A DNA stretch of 64,000 nucleotides from Torreya grandis (lineage: Eukaryota; Streptophyta; Pinopsida; Cupressales; Taxaceae): contig JARHVA010005487.1 in NCBI GenBank assembly GCA_037957365.1, positions 416,001 to 480,000 of the forward strand, given 5' to 3'. Numbering within the stretch: position 1 is the first letter of the stretch; each line of letters starts with the position of its first letter. Made by a program: the position numbers and the translations under genes. Below are positions 49,860-61,550 of this stretch, in pieces. The notes beneath the pieces were generated by a model. The model saw nothing but the letters and a program-made list of their open reading frames with translations. It searched no databases and had not been told where the DNA came from.

Positions 49860-52800
49860 TATAACCCAAATTTTCACCCTAGATAAGTAAATCAAACCTT
49901 CTCAAAGTTGGGATAACATGGAACTATCTTTGAGAATAGGCATATTACTTATAAGAGGTAGATCTCTAGATTATAGGCTAGCTCCCTTGATCTAACTATT
50001 TAGGTTCTCAAATACACTAGACCAATCACTTGATGTGGTGAAAAGAGAAGAAGGAAACATAAAATAAACCTACACTAATGGAGGTGATACAACAATAATA
50101 TCACCACAAACATACTTTAAACTTGCACTATGAAGGAAAATTACTAAAACTAATCTCAACTCAAGGTTCTTCTAGTAAAAGTGTTTCTACATAGAGGTAG
50201 ATACTCATGCATTTCCAAAAGTGATTGAATAGGAGGTTTGAAATTTTACACTATTAATATTATTCACACTTCAAATACACCTAAAAAACATTTACACTTC
50301 ATGATACATGTCAGAATAAATGTTACACACATAATGCATACAAGAACAGGATGGAAGCAAGGAGAAACAATCATCACTTGTCATCCAAATCGACTAAACC
50401 AAATTGAGAACTTTATTCAAAGGAAAAATAAGATGTAAAACTAGTAGGGATTCACCATACCAATTGTGTATTGTTTACAATTCCAAAAAGGGCTTCAATA
50501 TAGAGAGTAATTGGAGAAGAGAGAAAAAGAGTCACATTGGAGAGTCACCATGCCAAGTGTCAACTCTTGAAGGCCAGTTACAATGAAAGAGAAATATTTA
50601 TAAAATATGTCATGATGTTATTTTGGACAATTTTATATCGTCAAAATGACATCCTCCTAAAGTCAGCATAGGGATACTTCATTATCCTTATTAAAATTAT
50701 TTTCTTGATGAGGAGTCCACTTAACTATCTTGAACTATCTTAGAGGTCATTGAAACATATGTACTAACTTGATAAGGTGGAAAAATTATTGGTGTAGGTC
50801 ATTATGCACCCATCCAATTAATGATCTTCTCTTTTCCACTTGTTGTTCACTTCCTTATAGCTACTCACTAGCTATCTAAGACTAAACTCTCACACTTATC
50901 ACTAGGGTGACCTATATATGCTCAAGAGATTTCATTTTAGATATGTGAGACACATCATTATAACCTCTTTGTCTTTTATTTTATCATATAGTCCTTAAGA
51001 AAACTCAAAATCACACATCTTATCTCCAACTTGGCAACTATCTTGCTTCTCATTATTTTGTCCAAGACTGCCTAAAATAATCATCTCAACAAAGGAGTTT
51101 CCATACATTTTTGAGGTGATAATAGGATTTAAGGAGTCATAACACATATCCACACACCTTTCTCCATGGCTTTCACCCATTTATTCCTTTTTGCACCTTA
51201 AAATTACCTCAAATCTTATATAAAACATAGAGTTTGCTCCATCCATACAAGTGATGGTACATAATAATTGAATTTTGGAGAGTCTAAGAGAGTTCCAAGT
51301 AGGTCCAATTCATCTTCTAGGCCAATTAACCCCTTTTTGATGTATTTTTATTTAGCTTTTTCTCATCGAGATCTTATGAGGCTTTTTAGTCATTTAAGTT
51401 CTTAAAAATGGTTCATAAAGTTTAGGCCCCTAACCTTCATATCAATTTCATTAAATTAAATTACATGACCACCCTCAAATTTCCCTAAGTGATCAATACC
51501 CCATGCATATTGTTCATACATATGTGAGTGAAAGAAGTTGCTTCTCAGCTAGTTGTTATGCCTTATGGACATCCCTAAGACAAATTGAGGACAAAAATGG
51601 CCAATCTAAGTTATTATCTATAAAATAATGAGTCTTATTAACCCTCCATTATCTTATTAAATATCTCACATTTTTTGGGGAGATCACATGTTCATAGGGG
51701 TGGAATTATAATCAATAAGGTTCATGTCTAATTCTAGGCCTCATAGGAATAGATTGGGTTTTCTGAGTATGTGACCACCTATGAATGGTCACAATGATTA
51801 TATTACTTTCTCAACACTTATTCACCTATAATTCAACCCTAAACATCATCCCATAGTGCCTTAAAACTCTATCATTCATTCTTTTAGCATCGATGTACGA
51901 GATCTGTAAGTTACATTACTTGTGGAGTGACTTAGGTCTGAGATAAAATAGTGATAAATTTCACTATTAGTCTAACCTAAAGTAAACCATATAGTTATTT
52001 TTTAAGTCATGATGGCCCCTTCTTCCAAATCTTAAACCCTAATCATTATTTTTGAGGCATTAACACTTCAAATTCTCAAAACTATTTATAGGCCTATTAG
52101 GACTGTATAGGATTTTAGGAAGAGTTTAAACTTGTTCTACCTTCACTTGAGTCAAAGTGTTTGGATTAATAACTTGATAATTTGATAACTCCCTTCAAGA
52201 CTTAAATTATTCACATAACCACCACTTCAAACTCTATATATGCCTTAAGTCACTTGGGTAGACTTTATGCATATGTGTGTTCCCTTAAAAGTGGTCTGCC
52301 AACGTAGTGTTCTAGGAGTCCTATTTACAACACTAGGCTTATCCTATAATGATGCTTGATATTATATAACATTATTCCAAATCATCAACTAATTATTTAT
52401 TCAAAACCAAATTTCTCAATAGTTGACTGTTGGTGTGTATGAATATTTCTAAGTGTAGTGGTTTGGAGTTTTGATGGTTTAGGAACTCTATTCAACATTG
52501 AATTCTCTCTTTAGTCATGCTATTGTGATAATGAGTATCTCATTCAAATCCTTGGAACCTTTATGTTTATTCATTATTTCTATCCAAAATAACTCTTCAA
52601 CCTGACTAACTATAGGTGTTACTTGAGGGGGTCTTGACTGTGTTTGATCTTGAATTAACTCTCACAACCAATCTCTAATCTTTTTCAATGGATCAATCCT
52701 ATTTTTATTATCTTGAAAATATTCTCAAAACCTTGAAGCTCATTTCTCTTTGGTAACATCACTTTCAAATCACACTTCTCCATAGTAAGTTGTAGGTGGT

Positions 52801-54043
52801 TGTCTGGATGGGTTGTGTATGTGAGTCTTGAGTTGGTCTTTCAAACCTATCATGCCATTTTAAAATCCTTAATCCTTATCAAGATGAATTCTCAGCATAT
52901 TATAGGATTCATAGCCTCTTCAAGTCACATCATCGTACCCCTATAATTTTTACTACCTACACACAGAACCCTGTAGGTCTCTATTAGGTATGTTAGCTTG
53001 TTTACACTTCTTTTCCTTTGAGGTGCTTTAGAGATCTCTCTAATACAACCTTAAATGGATAATATGACCCATAATTTTTTGAGGGGTTGAAAACAATTGC
53101 ACTTCTCTTGACCTAAATCCACTCACAAAAGAATGAAAACACTATAACTATCAAACATTGTTCTATAAACCATTGGTATTTAATTCTAACACAAGGAGAT
53201 CATTTTCCCTATCTTCTATTATCACACATGCCAAATTAGATTTAATTTAACATGATATGAGTGGGTATGCTCTATAGGTATACATACATCACTTGGTTCA
53301 CATAAACCAATCTTTAAAGTGCAACCAGATGAGAAAAATTGAGCCATTGGGGTTGCACAAGAAGTTTAGATATACCAATAATCTTAAAGATTTTTCATAC
53401 AGCACAAACCACCAATCCTAAAACTATTAACATGAAATGGAATCTTATAATTACCTCTTACATCCTCCAAATTTACTCACCCTAACTCCTTTTCTCCTAT
53501 CTATACCAAATGAAAATTATTGATCCTTTTTAAATTATCCAAGGGAATGGTAGGAGAGAGGAAATGGTTTTTGTCAATTTTTGATCTGTTGAAGCTACCT
53601 AAGTCTAAAAATTACCTTTGGGGAAGACATGGTACATTCTTGAATCTTTCACACCTATAGATGAGTCACCTTAATCAATACAAACATCTGAAATTGACCT
53701 TTTTGTAGGTGATCTTCTTTTTACATTAGACCTAAAATATTTCAATTTTAAATCCTTTCTCTAAAATTATTTGACATGAAATACATTATCCTAATTCTTT
53801 TAATTTGTTTTTTCATGATAAATCATACATTTCCTTAAAATTACCAAAAAGGTGGCATAAAATAACATTAAGGAAAAGAACAAATGTGACAAAGGTTAAA
53901 ACATGCTGTATGACCCTCAAAGGTGTGACTTGACCTCATTTAGGATCATGGTGACCATTTTCAAACCTAGGGAACCTTATGTAAAGTTTCAACATGTAGG
54001 GATTGACCTAATTTAACCTCTGGTACAATTTTTGTCAAAAACA
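49860..54043 (-). repeat. E1 5' LTR, uninterrupted, about 4.2 kb
   Basis: Matches the three pieces of the left LTR in order. Minus-strand start is TGTTTTTGAC (54043) or TGAC (54037) and the end is TTATA at 49860. It holds the empty sites of E2 (GAGAGTCACCA at 50540-50550) and E3 (TCATT at 50799-50803). The small frames inside (for example 50238-50438, 50404-50586 and 50995-51180) have no recognisable domain. Length is far above the usual few hundred bp to 1-2 kb of plant LTRs. Confidence 0.92.
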
Positions 54044-54510
54044 ATTTCCCCTTTTGTGGTATTATCCTTTATAACCACCTTAGTCACCTCTTTTATACCC
54101 TCGTTGATTTCTATTTTTGTAATGTGGTTGGGTATTTTAAGATTAAATTTTTTGAATCACATGATATACTTGATATTATTGACTAGGTTGGGGTATACTA
54201 GTATTATTCATGGGCAGTTACAGTAGTGACATTTGTAGCGTTGTTATTGCTCTTCTCTAATTGGTATCATTTACATCTATGAGCACATATATAGTAGGGT
54301 GGTTTTGATTATAATTATTAAATGATCCATAATTAGTGTAGTAAATTAATTGATTTTTAGGTGATTCCACTTCTAACATGGGGCATAAGTGTTGTTAATG
54401 TCGATCATATACTCAATATATTTTTAAATAAATCTTGTCATCATATATAATTTGTTGAATCAATGGAGTCATCCCTATCATCATTTTGTTGATATTATTA
54501 TTGATAATTT
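54044..54510 (-). pseudogene. Possible gag remnant outside E1
   Basis: On the minus strand one frame reads QLIYYTNYGSFNNYNQNHPT with LCPMLEVESPKNQ before it, resembling an Asn/Tyr-rich gag tail after a decayed zinc knuckle. Further on, KIEINEGIKEVTKVVIKDN is open up to the E1 LTR edge. It could be the missing gag of E0, split by E1, or an unrelated element. The match is weak and I saw no clear target duplication. Confidence 0.3.
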
Positions 54511-54893
54511 TGTAGACACTAAAAAACTACACCAATGTTTCTAGTTATCACAAAAAAAATCTTTCAATCCCCCTTGGCCCCCTTGGGTTAGAATATTTCT
54601 TAAAACCCATTTAAAAACACCCATTTACCCCTTACACACATTTAGCTAAATTAATAACTTAATTAATCTAGTTACTCCCATTTAAGCCTCACCCTAACCA
54701 AACACATGGCTAACTTAGTGACACCTAGCCTTAAGACCATTTCCTACCTTGGCATTTAATATCTTAACCTCTTAGACTATTTCTTCTTGCATGCCCATGA
54801 TGCTTTAAACAAGCTCAGACCCTTACAAGGGTTTTAATGGCCAAATTGAAGTACAAAATGATATTTTGGTCAAGTAAGACCTTTTCCACCTTC

Positions 54894-54953
54894 AAAAATG
54901 TCAGTCACCTCTCGACTGATGCTAGTAGACTAGGACCAACATCGGTTACTTAA
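54894..54953 (+). repeat. 20-bp palindromic-core minisatellite, 3 units
   Basis: AAAAATGTCAGTCACCTCTC, then GACTGATGCTAGTAGACTAG (54914) and GACCAACATCGGTTACTTAA (54934). Unit size and core match the clusters in the E2 leader. Confidence 0.85.
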
Positions 54954-55491
54954 GGTTACCCCAAGGTGCTTGCTCAAGAGGTTGAAACATTTGAGTGAGA
55001 ACCAAAACTCTCATGTAAATATGATATTCCCATTAAAATAGAGAACCAATCTAGAGATCCAAAAGTGCTTCACCACCTCAATATTGGGGACTCAATCATC
55101 ATTACTCTATTTATTTTATGTCAGGTTTCCAAGTGGTTCACACTCAACTTTAGGACATATCTATGCTTGTAATTCCAATAACAAATAAGTATCTTGTACT
55201 TGTGCTATATTTGATTATTTATTATTGGTAGTCTATTAATTGGACCCACTTCTGATCTCTCCCCATATTCTCTTTTGTGTTGGAGTTTTACAACTCCAAA
55301 CACCCCCTTGTCCACAAAATCATCACTAACTATTCTCAATGATTTGAGTATCAAATCCCTATGTTTGATATCTTTGAGATCCCATTTTGTCTTCACAACC
55401 ATCAAAAAACACCAAACATCCCATAAAACACTTCTACAACTAATCTAAAGTCTATTTTTTCACAAAACTAAAATTATGGCAAACCCATAGT

Positions 55492-55594
55492 GATTGATAT
55501 CAATCATCCACTAACTAACATCGATTATCCCTTGACCAGCATCAATTACCATTAACTAGTATCAATTACATATTGACTGACATTGATCTCTATG
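55492..55594 (+). repeat. 20-bp palindromic-core minisatellite, 5 units
   Basis: Five units of 20-21 bp begin at 55492 (GATTGATATCAATCATCC), 55513 (AACTAACATCGATTATCC), 55534 (GACCAGCATCAATTACC), 55554 (AACTAGTATCAATTACA) and 55575 (GACTGACATTGATCTCTATG). The last unit and the CTCTATGT after it resemble the end of the E2 cluster at 36158-36180, in the same plus-strand orientation. Confidence 0.9.
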
Positions 55595-56132
55595 TGACTC
55601 TTTTTACCAAAAATATCAAGGTAAAACCACCCATCAACCTTCACCCAAAATCTAATTTTTTGACTTTGGTCACAACATAGAGTCATAAGCAATTTTTTAA
55701 ATCATGTTTTAGCATTTTAGCATTTCTTTTGGACAAGTTAATGTCATTTTTTTAAAATCACTCATTTATCTTGAAAAACATTTATTAAATTGTGATTAAG
55801 TACTTTTCATTACTTTATGTAAACATCTCTTTATCAATATTTTCATAACTTAACTTGTTAAACAAGTGGATTGATATCCTTCTAGTTAAGTCTTGTACTT
55901 CTCAGATCTAGCACTTACTAAGAAATACACCCTCCAATCTTACTAATTAATCCCATTTTTAGAATCATTCTTATTTTAGGTCATTCCTCCCAATCTGAAT
56001 AGGAGTTTTTCACATTGTTTGGATCTCAGAGTGTGCAACTACATATAGGTTCATCTACACCTTTCCTTTCCTTTAAGTTTTACTTGTTTTCTAAAAGCAA
56101 AATAAAATAATATAAAACATAGTGAAAGATTC

Positions 56133-56150
56133 TAGCACACCCAGTGGGAC
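56133..56150 (+). promoter_or_regulatory. E4 primer-binding-site candidate
   Basis: TAGCACACCCAGTGGGAC, which aligns without gaps to the candidates of E1 and E2 (consensus TGGCACRCCYGGTGGGAC). The second base G has become A here. Confidence 0.65.
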
Positions 56151-57150
56151 CCTAGAGTTTTCTTGGGTTAGTAATTATTTTAGGACATTTTAGTTACATT
56201 AGTGAAAGACTCATTCATTGCACTTTTTTATTTCTAAAACTAAAATGATATTTTCTTCATTTCTAAAAAATTGAAAATCATAACTTTCAATTTTTTCTTT
56301 TCAAAATCAAAATCAAGTACTTGTTTCCTTTAATTTATTAGAAAAGACAAAATCATTCAATTTCATTTATTTCTAAAAATTAAAAGTGCATCCATCCTAG
56401 GATAGGACTTTCATCCTCATTCTTCATTTAGGTGCATTCTAGTTGTTTTTGTACTCATGTAAAGAAATCAAAATTTTCCTTTTGGGTTTAAAATCAACCT
56501 TTATTAATTGATTGCTTGCATGGTTAGATCATATAGCATAATTAATTGGTAAATAAATCATAGCCATCACTTTTTTAACAAACACATACCAAACCACTCA
56601 TAGAATTAATTCATCAAACATTTACATAAGGCTCGACTAGGATTTCATCACCTAGCAGTAAACCTTCACCTTTGGCTATACCACTTAGACTTCACTACCA
56701 AGGGGATAAACTAAAAATTAATGGATTAGTGAGTATAAACTATAGTAATTTAGTATATTTTGGCTAAGCACCTAACACCCTTATCATTGTGGTGTGTGAA
56801 ATGAATGGGTATGCCCCAATATCAAGCCATTTACCAATTTTAGTATAAATATATTAAGATCCTAAACAAACTTGAAAGCATCCATAGACTTCTTATTCTA
56901 GTACCCATTTTACAAACCAAGTGGAGCATCATAAACTTCTAAACTTAGGCATAAGCCTAGAAGTGAGATAAAAATAACTCTATGATCTAACGTACTCTTA
57001 GCATGTGTGTGATTTCCTCAAATCTTTTATTATTTGCTCTATTTTTGAGTGTGTGAGATAATTTAAACAAAACTTCCAAAAACTTCCATCATTCATTGCA
57101 TAGTATTGACAAGGCAATAAGTTAGAGACTGAGAAAACCAAAACCAACCT
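56151..57150 (+). other. E4 leader, no gene seen
   Basis: AT-rich leader between the primer-site candidate and gag. No motif or array was found. Confidence 0.5.
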
Positions 57151-57159
57151 CCCCACCAC

Positions 57160-58740
57160 CTATCTTCCTCTTATTCATCCATGGAACACACTCTAGATGT
57201 AGAAATTTATCTCAACCATTTTAGAAGTCTTGATATGCCTCAATATTTTTATTAAGGATATATGGACTTTACCAACCTCTTTAATAATAACCTTGTGGCC
57301 CTCTAATACTATATTTTCATAATTACTAACTTTACCTCTAATTTGGTTCCTTTCGTTGAACCACCTTATGGCATGCCCACTTACCTTATGGGTGAGACTT
57401 TGATTTCCACTATATATACTACTCAATCTATGGCGACCCAAGATTCCTCTTCCAAAAATAACCCTTCAACCACTATTACCTAAAACCAAGATTCTATTCC
57501 ACCAACCAATGCCCAATCACCTTCTACTTCCACTAATCCCATCACTAACCTATCAAATGTAGGGACAACGTAAACCATGGAAACCTAAGCACCACTTATC
57601 ATTAGGATGCCTTACACTGGTATTGCTTATTTACCTCTTGCCATTCAAAACACAACATCCTACACCCCCTTCTAAAACTTAGTTATTTCTATACCATCTA
57701 CTCTCCCACCCATAACTACTAAGGTGACTCCACATCTTCAACCAACCAATCTAACCATGCCCATGACCCACTAAATGCCTACTACACCTAACATGGGATA
57801 TATCCCAAATCCACAAGGATATATGCCTCCTATGTATTCCCAACCCTTCATGGCCAATTAACAATATGTGGCCTCTACCCAACCTTCTAATAATTACTAA
57901 TATATTTCACCCTCATAACCCTAAGAACACATACCTTATAATTATGGGGGTGCACCATAAATTGATCTCATTAAAAAATTTATGGAAAAGATGACAACTC
58001 TAAAGACATCTATTTTTGGATCCCATAATATTTTGTCTTATGATCAGATTTCAATGATCCCATCCACCCTTCTATACCAATCCATCCTTACCCCACACAA
58101 TGGGAGCTTCTCAAATTTTCCAATTTCTAAAGTAAGGAGGATCCAAAATATCACTTAAGAGCATTTAGGCATGCATGTTATCTAATTTCCTATGATGATG
58201 CTCTTCTACTCCAAACCTTCCCTGCATCCTTAGTAGGACCCATGTTAGACTAGTATAGTGTCATCACTACGTACTCCCTCTTTTATTTTACTCAACTTGT
58301 TCAAACCTTCTTGGAACACTTTTCTATCATCATCTACAAGAAAATATCTATAATTAACTAATATTCCATTCAAAAATTTGAGGATGAATCTATTTTTGAT
58401 TTCATTACTCATTGGAGAGGGTTAATCAACCAACTCTCCTTCTCCTTACCCCGACATGAGTTAATTGAAATTTTATCTTGGGCATGTGCCAAACACATCT
58501 TATACACCCTATGGTTTAAAACCTTCCAAAATTTTGATGAGGCTTTTACCATGGCTAGAAAGTTGGAAATTTGAGAAATTGGTGAGGGTAAACTTAAGTT
58601 GAGAAATAAGAATTCTAGTTTCAAATCTATTAATGCTTATTCTAAAACCTCAAACCATACCAAATCCAAAGTAATAGCCAATGTTATTGTACTTAAAATG
58701 GCTCTTCCTCTAGTAGTCAACCAGTCCAACCCATCTACAT
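57160..58740 (+). pseudogene. E4 gag
   Basis: The first part (about 57160-57960) is a Pro/Thr/Ser/Met-rich segment, for example GYIPNPQGYMPPMYSQPFMA, with scattered stops, typical of the Tat gag N-terminus. A short helix-like segment FMEKMTTLKTSIF follows. The capsid part from about 58090 reads, with frame changes, KEDPKYHLRAFRHACYLISY-like, then DDALLLQTFP, FTQLVQTFLEHF, DFITHWRG, INQLSFSLPRHELIEILSW and FDEAFTMARKLE. These match the gypsy capsid scheme (HL--F-----Y--D--LL--F--SL, then F---W). No knuckle was identified. Confidence 0.78.
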
Positions 58741-61039
58741 CTTCAAACCAAAATTCTCAATTCTAAAATTGATTTGTGTCAAATAAATATACTCTGTTAG
58801 GTGAGTCTTACACTTCAATTTTGGAGAAATTTTTTAAGGCATCCATAATCTAACTTCCTCTAATCAAACCACCTCAATAATTTGATTTCTCCTATCTTAT
58901 ACTAGGTTGATATAAGGAAAATGAGATATGTAACTTCCATCATGTCATTACGCACAATGTTGATAGATGCAAGACATTTAAAAACATACTCCAAGACTTG
59001 ATTGATAAGAGTGAGATCATAATGGATAACCCAAATGCACCCCCCAATCAAGTGCTTTACATCTTCTGATAACCATTTCCAAACCACCTACCTCTTATAA
59101 ACAATGATCATATGAATGTGGAAACATCTCACAAACATGAGGTTCATATAGTGAACATTGTTCTTAATTAACTTATAGTTGATGAACCCATATCCTAAAC
59201 CACCACTTCTTCTCCACTCACTTATGTAGTTTAAATAATCATTTCTCCTTCTAAAATCATAATGAAGGAAGAAACCACCATCCTTTCTCCACTTAATTCC
59301 ATAGTGTAATCACCCATCTCTCCTTTAGAAATCATAATGAAGGAGGAAACCATCACTTTAATGCCATTTTCTTTCATATTAGAACTATTTGTGCTTCCTT
59401 CAAAAAGCATAAATAAGGAAGGGATTGTCTCACCTATTACTTCTATGGTAGAATGACCCACAAAATCCTTAAAGCCATTGATAGAGGAAAATTAAAATGT
59501 GACCATCCCACTTTTATAGCCACTTGGTTCATCCTTAGAGACTACCATGGAAGAGGTCAAGCCTATCTATAAACCATTTTCAAGGTTGGTGCAAAATCTA
59601 TAATTTTTATCTCAACCAAACCTTAACTGGTCCACATTTTGGCACTACCTTAGACTTCCATACCCAACCAATAATGATTCACTAACCACACCATTATCCA
59701 CCCAACATTCAACCTCCACAAATTAAACCACCACTATCTCAAACAAACTAATAAAAACATCCACATCTTAAAACAACTAACCAACCCAACTCTTTCAAAG
59801 ATAACCAAAGCAAACACAAGCACCCCATTAAAACCTATCAAAAACTTAGGTGTCTTTCCAACTCAAAATATCACCCATATTCCCTTGGAATTAGAATTGA
59901 CACCACTAATCCCACCTAAAAATCTATATGCCAAATGAATAAGGAGGATTGAACCATCTAGGATTTATAAACTCAAAACCATTTTACCTCCCATTCCAAC
60001 TTTACCCTACATTATAGGGCCACATCCCTCGTCCATTTTAGGAACTCACCCTTCCACCTTGCTAAAAATACCAAGCCCTTGAATTAAAAAAACCACAAGT
60101 TCAACATTCACTTCTAGCCACACCCACACATATTCTTGCCAAACCCTCAACCTCAAAACTATCTACCAAAAACATTATACAAACCGAAGTTCCATTCACT
60201 AAGCTTACCCCTAAAAAACTATCCACCCCAATAGTTAAAACCAAAACTTCTACCTCCTTACCATAATTACTAGAATCCTATTCTAACATATTGAAAAGGT
60301 TACTACAAAATTCATATGTAACCTTACCTCCCATCAAACCATTTGACCCTCTTAGCCCAAAACTAGCTTAGTTCAATGACAACTTAATATGTGCATACCA
60401 TAGGATACTTGGACATCACACAGAGAATTATAGAGCTATTCAAGACATAATCAAAAAATTACATGATGCAAATGATCTTTTGACAAAGGAAACTACTCTT
60501 AGCCTTCTGTTAAACCAAAAACCCAAAAATACCACCCCATGTAAACCTATCCCTAAAATCTCATCTAAGAGTACAAAGGAACTGAAGTAACCTACTAGCC
60601 CACATACTTTCCAAATAAATTCCATCCATGTGGTCACTTGATCACAAACACAAGGATAAATGGAAATCTAAGGTATCCATCCCTTGGACATACCTTTCTT
60701 CTATAGAAGCACCCCAATCACCTTCATTAAATCCCAAGATTTATAACTTATGTACACCCCAATCCAACCCATCCATACTAATACATAGGTCAATTCTTAA
60801 CCAGCTTCACCAAACCCTAGTGAATATGACTTTATATGAGTTGATCCAAACCTCACCCAAAAATTATCAAGCTATGATGGAAGCCTTGTGATCAATCAAG
60901 GTTCAACTTGAAGATCCTCAACCACTAGCATCCCTCATGGGATCACTTTAGCTATCCTATCTCATCACGTTCTAGGATTTAGAGATACCCCCTATCCATT
61001 TATATGACCTAGATCCTCCCCTCTTTATTACTACTAACA
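58741..61039 (+). other. E4 gag-protease interval
   Basis: About 2.3 kb of Pro/Thr/Ser/Lys-rich translated sequence with many stops (for example the open frame 60628-60891, which ends LVNMTLYELIQTSPKNYQAM). LYELIQ-SP-YQ resembles the segment just before the protease in Tat polyproteins. Three similar segments near 59246-59276, 59325-59355 and 59400-59420 (AAATCATAATGAAGGAGGAA and variants) suggest a short internal repeat. Confidence 0.5.
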
Positions 61040-61550
61040 TCAACCAAACCTAGATCAATAGGTTTTATGATTGATGGGGGAGCTAGCATCAATATAATTT
61101 TATCCCATGCATACAATCAACTTAAGCTCCCAAAGAACATCATGTCTAAAACCACTACCATACTCTAATATTTTAATGATACAATGGAAACTACCTTGGG
61201 GATAGTTATACTTCATATACTATTGGGCCCTCACATTCTTCTTGAGCTATTCTACATTGTATAATGAGAGTTTTAAAACAACGTATTACTAAGACACCTT
61301 TATATCTATACCATGGGTTGTGTGCCATCAAATTTACATAAGTGCCTCAAGTTTGAACATGAGGGTCAAGTTCAGGTCATTCCAATCGACCCTAGTCCAT
61401 TCAAGTCATGTAATATGACTTATTTCCCCAATGATGCTCTCATCCTATTAAAAGATGCATCCCCTTCATCCTCCATTAACAAATATTCTACAAGTTCATC
61501 CATACCTTCCTCTAAAATCCCTATGAAAGACCCCTTGGAATCCACATTCT
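61040..61550 (+). pseudogene. E4 aspartic protease
   Basis: Reads GFMIDGGASINIILSHAYNQ with LKLPKN, then TLGIVILHILLGPHILLELF, then near 61270-61420 TPLYLYHGLCAIKFT, the decayed LLGRPWIH-A-PS region, followed by HEGQVQVIP. The active site IDGGASIN keeps Asp-Gly-Gly-Ala. One clear frameshift follows LELFYIV near 61260. The open frame 61313-61552 (MGCVPSNLHKCLKFEHEGQV) is the region after the frameshift. Confidence 0.82.

Larger units (their letters stand above)
21024..54043 (-). mobile_element. E1: giant-LTR gypsy element hosting E2 and E3
   Basis: Two directly repeated copies of a sequence of about 4.2 kb flank a 3.5-kb interior. The right copy (49860-54043) is continuous. The left copy is recovered by joining 21024-21748, 37372-37624 and 43058-46324, which gives nearly the same length. 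The interior carries gag and protease on the minus strand and a primer-site-like block next to the right LTR, so the right copy is the 5' LTR. No RT, RNase H or integrase is visible in the interior, so E1 is non-autonomous or internally deleted. On the minus strand the LTR begins TGTT or TGAC and ends TTATA or CTATA, so the canonical terminal CA has probably decayed. Terminus positions are uncertain by about 10 bp. Confidence 0.85.
54511..56119 (+). repeat. E4 5' LTR (end approximate)
   Basis: Starts TGTAGACACTAAAAAAC, matching the E2 LTR start. The end is inferred at AAAACA, 13 bp before the primer-site-like block. The partner LTR is outside the window, so the right edge is not proven. It carries two clusters of the 20-bp palindromic minisatellite. 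The minus-strand frame at 55205-55405 shows no domain. Confidence 0.7.

Noticed and set aside
54032..54226. 64-codon plus-strand frame at the E1 outer edge
   Set aside because: It spans the LTR boundary, is Leu/Ile/Phe-rich and has no motif. The opposite strand gives the more gag-like reading.
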